64,000 nucleotides of DNA from Hetaerina americana. Lineage: Eukaryota > Arthropoda > Insecta > Odonata > Calopterygidae. Below, one piece after another: positions 33,126 through 44,412 of the stretch. The notes beneath the pieces are model-generated. The model saw only the letters and a program-made list of their open reading frames with translations, was not told where the DNA came from and did not search any database. The first letter of the stretch is position 1. Every line of letters begins with the position of its first letter. The position numbers and the translations under genes were made by a program. The stretch is from contig JAKTNV010000011.1 in NCBI GenBank assembly GCA_022747635.1, positions 17,521,975-17,585,974 of the forward strand, read 5' to 3'.

Positions 33126-33830
33126 TTCGCAAATAAACGATCCACACTCCACAAGGGCCGGTAGCCAACTGCCGCCGGCTACCAGCCTTTACGGAAACTC
33201 CCCTCATACGAACCCAGGCAGAGAAACCGATTAGAGACGAATGGAAAATTAAACCATTCTTGAAATTGAAAAAAATGAAAATTGAAAAACTGATTACGAT
33301 GATGGTTAATAGATTTTATTGCAATGCCCCAATGCCTGCGGGGATTACGTTCATACCGTTCCTGAATTATCCAAAATAGATGGAAGGCATGCAGTATTGC
33401 TCAGCGAACGATCTACTTATGACATCACTCCTTTCCCCCACCTCCAATAATACGCCTCCAATAGCACCTCCCCTATCCCATGCTCTCCAATAGAATCTTT
33501 CTTACCCCTTCCCTCTCCTCCTCCCCTCTTTCTCTCAAATGGATTATCAGTTCGCCTCCCTGTCTCTCTCTAACAGTTGATTTCCAACCTTTGCGTAGAT
33601 CAGTCGCGATCTTTCGAGCACCTGAGCCATTCGAAGTGTTGCTCTTGGTCGGGTGCCCAGCCGGTAGTGTCTCAACCAATAAGCCCTGTAATATTTAGAA
33701 CACAGTATTCCGGGAGGGAGAGAACCCTATTATTTTGAGTAGGAGTAATAGAAGTCCTAAGTATTAATCACGCTATATACTTACATTTTCGCACTAAAAG
33801 CTTCGGTGAATCGGATACTTTATTTTTTTT
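33126..33830. other. Unassigned duplicated sequence with CT-rich block
   Basis: Contains a small GC hairpin ('ggtagcc' ... 'ggctacc', 33,165-33,190) and a C/T-rich stretch at 33,430-33,540. The 68- and 72-codon frames here are opposite-strand shadows of each other and have no motif. Copies: about 37,410-38,110 and 49,040-49,710. Confidence 0.35.
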
Positions 33831-34065
33831 TAAATCAACGGTACAGAGAACCTCAAAGTCAATTTTTTGAATCACCAAGATAATGCTCGCATTCCTCCTC
33901 AGGTGCGAACATTTGAGGAGACACTCGTCTGTGTATTGAGCTTAAATCTTTTGCGGGCTTAGTTTGCTCGGGTCAACGAAAACACAGAAGTTCGTTTTTT
34001 TTCCTTCGAACAGCATCCGAGAAGCCAAATCCACAACGATAATCAGATAAACCAAAGGTGAGTGT
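33831..34065 (+). promoter_or_regulatory. Possible first exon and splice donor (copy in unit 1)
   Basis: This single-copy-like stretch ends in 'accaaaggtgagtgtgaaac', with a textbook donor at 34,057/34,058, followed by AT-rich intron-like sequence. There is no ATG-led frame, so it would be a non-coding exon. The same signal is kept at 38,339/38,340 in unit 2. Copy 2 has lost it through a deletion of about 620 bp that spans exactly this part. One donor match is weak evidence. Confidence 0.25.
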
Positions 34066-34583
34066 GAAACTTTATTCCTTCAATATTTTCTACCTATAAA
34101 TTATGGGTTTGATTTGATATTCGTGTGTGTTTTTTGAGAACGCTTTTGTCTGAAATTTGGTGGCCGGCGAGCCGAATTGTGCAATCTCAACGTTAATTGC
34201 TCGCCTAAGTGATCAAGAAATACATCCTAATTTCAAACAGTGCGTTTATTTGTCGCATTGAATGAAACCGACATTTTGAGTGATTTGAAAGCAGTGGGAT
34301 GAGGAATGATTTCAATCCGGTGGAAATTAATGGGCGTTAATAATTTCTCTAAAATTTTAAATATTGATCGTAGTTTGATATAAGCGTATGTTGGAGGTCT
34401 ATGAGATGCATGCGGAGAAGAAAGGATATAGTAAAATGATCGGAAAGGGAATTACCGATGAGGTTCATCTTAAGAGCAGGGAGAGGTTTTTCGAAAAAAA
34501 TCGGAAAAGGCAGGAAAAGTGGATGAGATGAGAGGCAATAGAAGGATAGGATGGCGAGGTAGAGGAAGGAAGTGAACATGCAT
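34066..34583. other. Unassigned duplicated sequence
   Basis: AT-rich and intron-like, with no motif recognised. A 76-codon minus frame (34,349-34,579) shows Phe/Leu/Ser-rich sequence without a known domain. Confidence 0.3.
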
Positions 34584-34613
34584 TTTGGAAGCTAGCTTTT
34601 AGGAATTAGCTTG

Positions 34614-35825
34614 ATAACCCACGCAGTTAAAGTTGTTCTCAGGATCATAAACAAAAGGATAGAGAGTAGGGCAAATGATTACTTAGGGGATGATCAGTGA
34701 AACATAGAACCCTAACGGGAGGTATTTGCCTGTTTCGTACATTTCAAAAAAGCATTTGATAGAGTGAATTGTGAATACTAATGAGTATATTAAATAAAAT
34801 AGGAATAGATTGGAGGGAAAGGAGGCTAATCCGCAACCTGTACATGTCTCAGACTGCTCAGGTTCGGGTGGGAAACGGGGAGTCAGGATAGTCAGTGTCA
34901 GGAAGAGGTGTAAGGCAGGGGTGCCCATTATCACCGTTGCTGTTCAACCTGTATGCAGAGGAAATGATCAAAGAGGCATGGGAAGAACTGTAGGTAGGAA
35001 TGAAAGTCGGGGAATTCGTAAAATCAGTTAGGTTTGCTGATGACCAAGCTTAAGTTTGTCAGTCAGCCAAGGGGTTGCAAGCATTGCTGAGTGAATTGGA
35101 AATTCAATGCGACAAGTATGGGATAAGAATCAATATTAATAAAACAAAGGTTATGTGATTCTCTAGGAAGAAAAAGGCTAAGCTAATTATTTAAATAGGA
35201 GGGCAAAAACTAGAGTCGGTTGAACAGTTTGCGTATCTCGGTAGTGTTTTGGACAAACATAGCCAAAGTAGTAGGGACGTAAGGAGAAGAATTGAGCTAG
35301 GCAAAGAGGCTTTCACAAGGAGGATGGAGTTGGTGACAGGGACGTTGAGTAAGGATGTTAAGAAAAACTTTGATATGGAGCGCAGCTATGTACGGCGAGG
35401 AAACGTGGTCATTGAAGCAGGAGGATAGACGTAGACTGGAGGCTTTTGAAATGTGTGTGTGGAGAAAAATGGAGAAGGTGAAATTGACAGAGAAGAAAAC
35501 AAATGACGAAGTACTTGGTATGATGGGCGAAGAGAGGGGTTTGTTGGAGAAGTCCTATGGAGGCAGGAAAAGTGGATAAAAGGGGTATTGAACCGCAGCT
35601 GGATGTTGAAGACTGTAATAGAGGGGAGAATGTTAGGCAAACGTGGAAAGGGGAGGAACTGGACTGGGATCTTGGATTGGATGAATGGAGGAAGAAAGTA
35701 CTCAGAGCTGAAGAGGGACCTGATGTAGAGTAGGATGTTGTGTTTTGCTAGGGCTCACAAATTATTTAATTAGTAATTATGTCCATCCAAAAACCTACCT
35801 TAACCGGTAGATTACTTAATAAATA
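34614..35825 (+). pseudogene. RTE LINE 3' half in the second tandem unit
   Basis: It starts abruptly inside the RT and keeps the 'GVPIITV'-frame segment around 34,920-35,010 (palm block 'CPLSPLLFNLYAEEMIKEAW' in the correct frame) that unit 1 has lost. C-terminal motifs 'FAYLGSVLDKHSQS', 'SAAMYGEETWSLKQEDRRRL' and 'GMMGEERGLLEKS' follow, and the tail is the same as in the other copies. The 5' boundary coincides with the duplication boundary, so it is a duplicated piece and not an independent insertion. Confidence 0.9.
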
Positions 35826-35827
35826 AA

Positions 35828-36798
<971 letters not shown>

Positions 36799-37075
36799 TT
36801 ATCGCAGAACGAAAGTCATTTCTTCCATTTTTTCATCGGCCAACAAACAAATGTTTGTTGGCTGCTGATGAAAATGACACTACGTAATGGATATACAGGT
36901 GAAACTGTAGCTGAAACTGTAACAGCAGTCTCTTAAGAAATGAGGTTTACTAAAAGTTAACTGTTTCCGATCCTACGAGCACAATTTCTTTGATTTTCTA
37001 AGGAATTATTGAACGAGCCACGTAATGGAATGGAATGTATTGAAGATCTCCTGAGGAAGACCAAGAGACAATATA

Positions 37076-37406
37076 AGATATGTCCCAAAAGTAGGATGAC
37101 TGAGTCGATTAAAAAAATTTATTGACAGAATTGATACGTTCACTCAAAATTCTTCAAAGTAGCATCCTTGTACGTCCGCACACCGCTGCCAACGGTCTTC
37201 CTCGAATCGTACGCCTTTTTGAAGGTGCACGTTGCTGCTAAGCTCCCTCATCACGGCCTGTTCCTACGCTTTCACGCCGTAGCGACGTCCTTTCAGTGCG
37301 TATTTGAGGCGGGGAAAGAGGGAGAATTTGGTGGGGTATTGTCTAATAAATTTGGATTCTCACTCACATGGTCGAGAAACGTAAACGAGGTCACCTTGTA
37401 AAAGGT
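37076..37406 (-). pseudogene. Mariner-like fragment M5, unit 2
   Basis: Nearly identical to 32,795-33,125. The same decayed C-terminal reading is present on the minus strand. It was duplicated with the unit. Confidence 0.65.
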
Positions 37407-38864
37407 TTCGCAAATAAACGATCCACACTCTACAAGGGCCGGTAGCCAACTGCCGCCGGCTACCAGCCTTTACGGAAACTCCCCTCATACGAAACCAGCC
37501 AGAGAAACCGATTAGAGACGAATGGAAAATTAAACCATTCTTGAAATTGAAAAAAATGAAAATTGAAAAACTGATTGCGATGATGGTTAATAGATTTGAT
37601 TGCAATGCCCCATTGCCTGCGGGGATTACGTTCATACCGTTCCTGAATTATCCATAATAGATGGAAGGCATGCAGTATTGCTCAGCGAACGATCTACTTA
37701 TGACATCACTCCTTTCCCCCACCTCCAATAATACGCCTCCAATAGCACCTCCCCTATCCCATGCTCTCCAATAGAATCTTTCTTACCCCTTCCCTCTCCT
37801 CCTCCTCTCTTTCTCTCAAATGGATTATCAGTTCGCCTCCCTGTCTCTCTCTAACAGTTGATTTCCAACCTTTGCGTAGATCAGTCGCGATCTTTCGAGC
37901 ACCTGAGCCATTCGAAGTGTTGCTCTTGGTCGGGTGCCCAGCCGGTAGTGTCTCAACCAATAAGCCCTGTAATATTTAGAACACAGTATTCCGGGAGGGA
38001 GAGAACCCTATTATTTTGAGTAGGAGTAATAGAAGTCCTAAGTATTAATCACGCTATATACTTACATTTTCGCACTAAAAGCTTCGGTGAATCGGATACT
38101 TTATTTTTTTTTAAATCAACGGTACAGAGAACCTCAAAGTCAATTTTTTGAATCACCACGATAATGCTCGCATTCCTCCTCAGGTGCGAACATTTGAGGA
38201 GACACTCGTCTGTGTATTGAGCTTAAATCTTTTGCGGGCTTAGTTTGCTCGGGTCAACGAAAACACAGAAGTTCGTTTTTTTTTCCTTCGAACAGCATCC
38301 GAGAAGCCAAATCCACAACGATAATCAGATAAACCAAAGGTGAGTGTGAAACTTTATTCCTTCAATATTTTCTACCTATAAATTATGGGTTTGATTTGAT
38401 ATTCGTGTGTGTTTTTTGAGAACGCTTTTGTCTGAAATTTGGTGGCCGGCGAGCCGAATTGTGCAATCTCAACGTTAATTGCTCGCCTAAGTGATCAAGA
38501 AATACATCCTAATTTCAAACAGTGCGTTTATTTGTCGCATTGAATGAAACCGACATTTTGAGAGATTTGAAAGCAGTGGGATGAGGAATGATTTCAATCC
38601 GGTGGAAATTAATGGGCGTTAATAATTTCTCTAAAATTTTAAATATTGATCGTAGTTTGATATAAGCGTATGTTGGAGGTCTATGAGATGCATACGGAGA
38701 AGAAAGGATATAGTAAAATGATCGGAAAGGGAATTACCGATGAGGTTCATCTTAAGAGCAGGGAGAGGTTTTTCGAAAAAAATCGGAAAAGGCAGGAAAA
38801 GTGGATGAGATGAGAGGCAATAGAAGGTTATGATGGCGAGGTAGAGGAAGGAAGTGAGCATGCA

Positions 38865-39459
38865 TTATGGATTGAATTATGGGAGGTGAAAAGTATGCAG
38901 GCTTATAAAATGATGTATTTCAATGTCTTAAGGGGTTTAAGAATATTTTGTTTTATATAAGTTATCTTGTGTTATTTTTAGGGCCTACAACTTAATTTTA
39001 AGTTAGCGTGATTTAAAAACATAAGATTAAAAAAAGTGTACTTTAGGCATCTTTGTACCATTAGCCACGCCCTTCCATTGACGTTTTGTACTCTTATAGC
39101 GGTTGATGCAAAACAAATTATTTGCTTTGTAATCATCATGGTGACAAAGAGACGGAATATGTTCGTTATTTATTCTACCTAATGATTTCAAATAAAGTGA
39201 AATGCCTTATATTCTTCCACGAATGAAAGGAATAAATCTAAAACATAGTAGACATTAAAAAAAATAGATTATAGTTGAAGATATGTAGCTATAATAAAGT
39301 GCGATATGCGTGTGGTTTAGTTACCCAACTTGGTTGCTTCGTTACAGCTTTGCTTCCTGAAAATTACGAATTTTCCATAGAGTGATTTAATCCATTTCAC
39401 ATGGATGGTAAAAAGGTTGGTCCTCAATACATTACCACGCAAAATTGTTAAAGCTATAT
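38865..39459. other. Unassigned sequence (repeated at about 49,890-50,465)
   Basis: AT-rich and present in both segmental copies, with no coding or repeat motif recognised. Confidence 0.35.
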
Positions 39460-39640
39460 ATATAAATATATACATATGTATATATATGTGTGTGTGTGTA
39501 TATAGCGGCGGGGTGACGTTCTTGGCTGGACACCAAGGTGTCTAAGGTTCGATTTCCGCCTTCCTCCACCATTCTTGCTTGGGCTTAAGTGATTGCTTTC
39601 GATGTAATTTTTAGGGGTTAAATAAAGGAAGGGAATAAAA
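39460..39640 (+). mobile_element. TA/TG microsatellite followed by tRNA-like SINE head
   Basis: A TATA/TG repeat (39,460-39,505) leads into 'gcggcggggtgacgttcttg' and 'ggtgtctaaggttcgatttcc'. The last is a good RNA polymerase III B box (GGTTCGANTCC). The A box is weak. A short element with a tRNA-like head is likely, but I see only this copy and its duplicate (50,480-50,650), so family status is unproven. Confidence 0.4.
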
Positions 39641-39799
39641 AATCTCAAACTCGTCCCATTAAAAATAGTTAAAAAAAGAAAAAATATTGAATATTCAGTC
39701 GACCAGAATACGAAAATGAATCTTGAGATTTGGCATTCAGCATTACTATACTCGTTAAAATTCATTATGAAATATTAGCAAAAGGTAATGTTTTTCAGG

Positions 39800-40240
39800 G
39801 CTATGAAGAATTTTCTTAGAGGAATATAGAATAATTAATGTGAATGCCGAAGATTTTGACGTGTTCCCCGGCTAAAGTCCCCAAAGGGATAACTAACTGT
39901 AGAGTTATTCCACAACTTTTCAGAATCGGCATTTAGTCCATCAGTGAGGAATATAATAACATACATTGGAAGTCTCATAGCAACAAAGCCTTTCTGTGAT
40001 AGTATAGAGCGATAGAACGCAGTTTTATATGGATTTGGCGAATGTAGGATTGTAAACGAGCTTACTAATGAGGACTCAATTTTAACCGTTAATTTCTTTA
40101 TATTTTGAATAGAATTGTTAGGTAGGTATTATTTTCGTGGGCTATTAAGAATTTAGAATAATTAATTTGAACGTTCTATCAAAATCCGTGTGAAAACGAT
40201 CAACGGACAGCGAGGCTTGTGTTCCCCGGCTAAAGTCCCC
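39800..40240. repeat. 358 bp satellite-like repeat, about 1.4 units (copy 1 end)
   Basis: The marker 'gtgttccccggctaaagtcc' occurs at 39,861 and 40,219, exactly 358 bases apart. The second unit is cut after 22 bases, where segmental copy 2 begins. The repeat continues for about 3.6 units at the end of copy 2. Confidence 0.9.
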
Positions 40241-40763
40241 AGGAGGAAAGGGTAAGGGATGAGGGGGTTATGGTTTTTCAAATGGAAGGGGAAAGGTGGG
40301 GGGGAAACAGCGAAAAAAATATATCAATACAATCGTATACCCATGCGCAGTCGCTACCTTGTAGGTTAATACTTATTATGTCAAGCCGACTAGTGGCGGA
40401 TTTCGATTACAAGCGTTCTTGTCTCTTATTGTTCTCGGAAAAAATGACCATTTAAATCTGTCTCTCTTGCAGTCTACTATCTCTCTGATCTTATATTCGT
40501 GATCCCTCCGCTGCGTTGGTCATAACAATTTTTGACAAATCCAGCCCCCCTCCGCTAACTCGATCTAATTCCGAAATCAAATTTATCTCTTGAGGATCCC
40601 ATATACTGGCAGCATACTCTAGGTGGGTTCTGACTAAGGCAAGAAACATCGTTCCTTCACTTTTTCGTCACATTTATCCAGCACTCTTTTTACAAATCCC
40701 AATTTTTTATTAGCACGACCACATATATTTCGTATGTGCTTTCCCCAGGACACTGCATCATCT
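40241..40763 (-). pseudogene. CR1-like LINE 3' fragment (family 3), duplicate
   Basis: Copy of 24,468-24,990. Compared with it, one base is lost in the 'gcaagaaacatcg' stretch near 40,645, giving a further frameshift. The terminal GC stem of the 3' end is missing because the duplication starts inside the 3' untranslated region. Confidence 0.85.
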
Positions 40764-41514
40764 CGATCCCCTCGACAATTATGGTTTCAGTTATGCTTAT
40801 CAAAATTAACTCTGAGCTCAGTTCCGGAACATAATTATATGATGATATTTTTATGCCTCGAAGACTTAATACAATAATATGTGTTCACTATTCAATGGAA
40901 AGATAAATCATTAGAGTGAAAGTCGAGCAGTTTCCGTATATTAGGCACCCAAATTCATAAGTGGAAAATATTGAAGTTCATGTGTTCTCTTTCTTTTTCT
41001 TTTAGTCTCGCAATTGACAACCACTTAAGATTATTCGTTTGAGGATCCCCTTTCTTTTGAAGAATCAGCTTTTAGCGTGTCAAGTTGAACGTTGAGATTT
41101 ATGAAGTAAAATATGCGCATAAATTTCAAAAAGAAATCACATCGATTTAATATTTGGATTTATTCGTCAAAATAAACCTTTAATCTTAATGTATTGACCA
41201 AAATATTGGCGTATTATTTTTACAATGCGATTTTTTGCAAATTTCATATTCGCATCATGGAACGACTCCGTCAAAATAACTGTCGTGGTTCTCAGTTATT
41301 TGAGTTCGACTAATTAACGCTTAACACTATCTGCTTCAAATTCTGGTCATGTTAGTACATATTTTTGAACGTTCAATTTTGGGCTCCAGGTCATTTATGT
41401 GCAAGAGTTTGAAAACGATGAGAGAAATAAAGAGACTACTACCTCGAGGATTCATTTCTACTGTAAATGTAAACTTTATTCTTCATTTCCATTTCAAGTG
41501 ACTTACGCTAGGTG

Positions 41515-41994
41515 AACAAGATGGCAAGATGGTGAGATGTAATAGCAACCGCACAAATCGAATGGCAAGTTGTCGATAGTCGATGAAGACATTAGGGAAA
41601 GATGGAAGTAATACATTAATGATCTGTACCAAGTGCCTGAACTATGTGAAGATGACTTAATTGAAGAAATAATCCTGATAGGAGAAGACGGATGGGACCA
41701 GGAAATACTGAAGCGCATGTTCTATGAAGCCGTGAAACACCTGGAGAATGAATAAACATCAGGGAATTGACGAAATAAACTGAGAAATAATCAAGGAAAT
41801 CGGAGTCAAAACGAATAATACCCTCTTAGGAATAATTTAAGATAGCTATGACAGGGGAAAACTATACCAGAAGAATTCGAGTTGATTGTGTTCATTGCAA
41901 AACCGGAGAAGCTTAAAATAGATAATTGCAAAAAAACACAACATTTTAACTGATATATCACGCATCGAAAATACTTGGATAACTAGCCGAAGTG
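41515..41994 (+). pseudogene. Degenerate LINE RT, 5' piece (copy 2)
   Basis: Duplicate of 25,735-26,199 with two short insertions (near 41,540 and 41,890). The same first RT blocks are readable. Confidence 0.6.
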
Positions 41995-43286
41995 CAAGGT
42001 CTGTTCAAAAAGTCTCGCGACTTTAGTGTTTTTTCAAAAATTATTTATATATTAAGGAATATCTGTTTTGTCCCCTTCAAAGTAATCCCCATTAGATATT
42101 TAATACTTGTGCCAACGTTTTTCCAATACTCGAAGCACTTCAAAAAATCAATTTTTGTGATCTTGTTCAGCTCTTTCTTTGATGCAGTTTTTATCTCGTC
42201 AATCGTAGCGTAGCTTCGTCCTTTCATGGTCCTCTTCAGTTTCGGGAACAAAAAAAAGTCACTGGGGGTCATATCCGGGGAATAGGGTGCCTGCGGCATC
42301 ATTGCTTTTGGCCAAATATTCGGGCACAAGGAACGATATGTGAGCAGGGGCGTTGTCATGGTGCAAAAGCCAAATTTTGTTCTTTCGTAAATCCGGGCGT
42401 TTTTGGCGGATTGCTTCGCGCTAATTGCGCATAACTTGCAGGTAATATTCCTTAATTACCGTTCTACCCTGTGGTAAGAATTCATGATGCACCCCTGCAA
42501 TCGAAGAAAACTGTAATCCTCGTGGCACATTCGACCGAACTTGGCGCGCTTTTTTCGGTCTTGGCTCGTGCTGCAGCTTCCATTGGGATGATTGGGAGTT
42601 TCCAAGGCATGACCATAAACTCATCATTCGTCAACAGATCTGGAGCAAATTTGGGTCTTGGCGGACAGAGTCCAACACCTCATTAGCAACGTTAATGCGT
42701 TGCTGTTTTTATTCGAAATTGAGCAATTTTGGTACAAATTTCGCAGCGATCCGTGTCATGCCCATGTAAAAATCGAAAAGCACGAGCCATTCGATATTTT
42801 TACGTCCTCGGAAACTTCTCTAACGGTGATTCGACGATTAGCTGACACTATTTTATTCACTTTATCAATGTTTTCGTCTTTTGTTGACGTGCTCGGGAGT
42901 CCGGCACGCTCTTCGTCGTTCACATCTTCTCGGCCCTCTGAGAAAATTTTGCACCACCGATTAGCGTTTTTTCGTTCCAAGATAGCTTTTCCATATGCCA
43001 CAGTCAACATTCGGAATGCGTCCGCGCACTCAATTTAGTTTTCCACGCAAAATTGATACTGATTCTTTGATCTATATTTCGGAACCGGAAAAAATCGAAG
43101 ACAAGCCAAAACACGTCCAAGCAAAACAGTTGTCAACAATTAAATGAGCTTTCAAAATGTCTGCACCTTTTGGCACAAGTGAGGGACATAGGTACTAACA
43201 TAACACCACAATATAAAGTCGAAAATAAAATATACATAACTTGCGGAAATTCATACATTACAATAATACATTTTGAACGGACCTCG
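41995..43286 (-). pseudogene. Mariner M3, duplicate
   Basis: Duplicate of 26,200-27,491 with the same frameshifts. Its left end reads 'caaggtctgttcaaaaagtc', closer to the right end (complement 'cgaggtccgttcaaaatgt') than in copy 1. The terminal repeats are therefore better preserved here. Differences are a handful of substitutions, such as R/T in 'KLKRTMKG'. Confidence 0.85.
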
Positions 43287-44275
43287 TATAGCAGAATATA
43301 TAGCAGCCATCCTCACGGAAAATCAACTAAAATTCAGAAAAAAACGGAGGAACGTAGGAACTAAATATTCAGCTGGAGAGTATTTACCAAAAAGTTATAG
43401 ATATCAGCAACACATAGTGCGTGGCAGTTGTGGACAATGTTAAAAGGAGCTAGTCATTCAAAATAAGGTAGGCGCGTGGAATGAATTACGACCAAAGAAG
43501 AATAATCAATCACCTATATAATAATCAGGCCACAGTATACAATTGAAAAACGGAAGGAAAAAAGAAACCAAAGAAGCTGAAGAGTTATAAAAGAATGCAT
43601 CCTCTTGACAGCAATGTCAGAATATCTTGGAGAACAAATAAAAAACACAAAAAATTGGCACCGAACGAGACAAGTAGTATGGCAAATCAATTAAAATGAT
43701 CCAGTTCATAGGTAAAAAGCCATGATGACCTGTAAGCGACTCTTAATGATATGGAACAAGTGCTTCGGATATATAATATGGCCGCAAGCAAGAAGAAAAT
43801 CGAAATCATTTTGTGTGGAAAATAGAAGCTGAAAGTAGACATTACAATATGAGGAGTGAAACTAGAGCAAGTGTAACCCTTCCTCTACCATGGCAACCAT
43901 ATTTCATCATTAAATCGGATTGGGATTAAAAAAGATAGACCTGCATCAAGCAAGGAGTAGCTTAAGCAGAGCTGGCGTTCACAGAGGTGCTCTTTGAACT
44001 ATAATGTTCCAAGAGCTCCTGAGGTTGTAATAAAGGAAGCAGTTATTCAAAACTGTCATATGTAGCATGTAACCCTATGAGTCACAGACGGAACATTGGA
44101 ATAGTGGACTAGTGAAGATGTTAGCGAATTCTTTGAAACATGGTTCTGGAGGAGAAAACTGACGATTAAATCTTTACGGTTATTAAATGAAAAAGTTAGG
44201 AACGAGGAAGAAAAAGGTTTGTTCAAACGTTTTCCTAACTTCTTCATTTAAAAGAAAAACTTCACTAACAAACAA
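43287..44275 (+). pseudogene. Degenerate LINE RT, 3' piece (copy 2)
   Basis: Duplicate of 27,492-28,480, virtually unchanged. It continues the LINE interrupted by M3. Confidence 0.55.
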
Positions 44276-44379
44276 TTGGTCACGGTCTCCTTCAAAGTAG
44301 TTTCCTTCCCAGCGTGCATATTGCATATCAGACACACACTCACAAAAAAAATATCTACATATTTCTATACATATACACA

Positions 44380-44412
44380 GAAATATATATGTATATATAT
44401 ATATATATATAC
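44380..44412. repeat. (TA)n microsatellite at RTE 5' end (copy 2)
   Basis: Same position as 28,586-28,620, two bases shorter. Confidence 0.85.

Larger units (their letters stand above)
30315..34583. repeat. Internal tandem duplication, first unit
   Basis: From within the RTE RT region ('cccacgcagttaaagttgtt') to 'gaacatgcatt' at 34,583, this 4.3 kb is repeated at 34,614-38,864. It contains the RTE 3' half, mariner relics M4 and M5 and the single-copy-like segment. A 30-base filler (34,584-34,613) separates the units. The two RTE halves share a small deletion near the 'gttaagaaaaactttgat' site that is absent from copy 2. The duplication therefore arose in the copy 1 lineage. Confidence 0.88.

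Noticed and set aside
34614..35825. Independent RTE insertion
   Set aside because: Its 5' end coincides with the 4.3 kb duplication border and all flanking sequence on the right is duplicated too, so it was copied as part of the unit.
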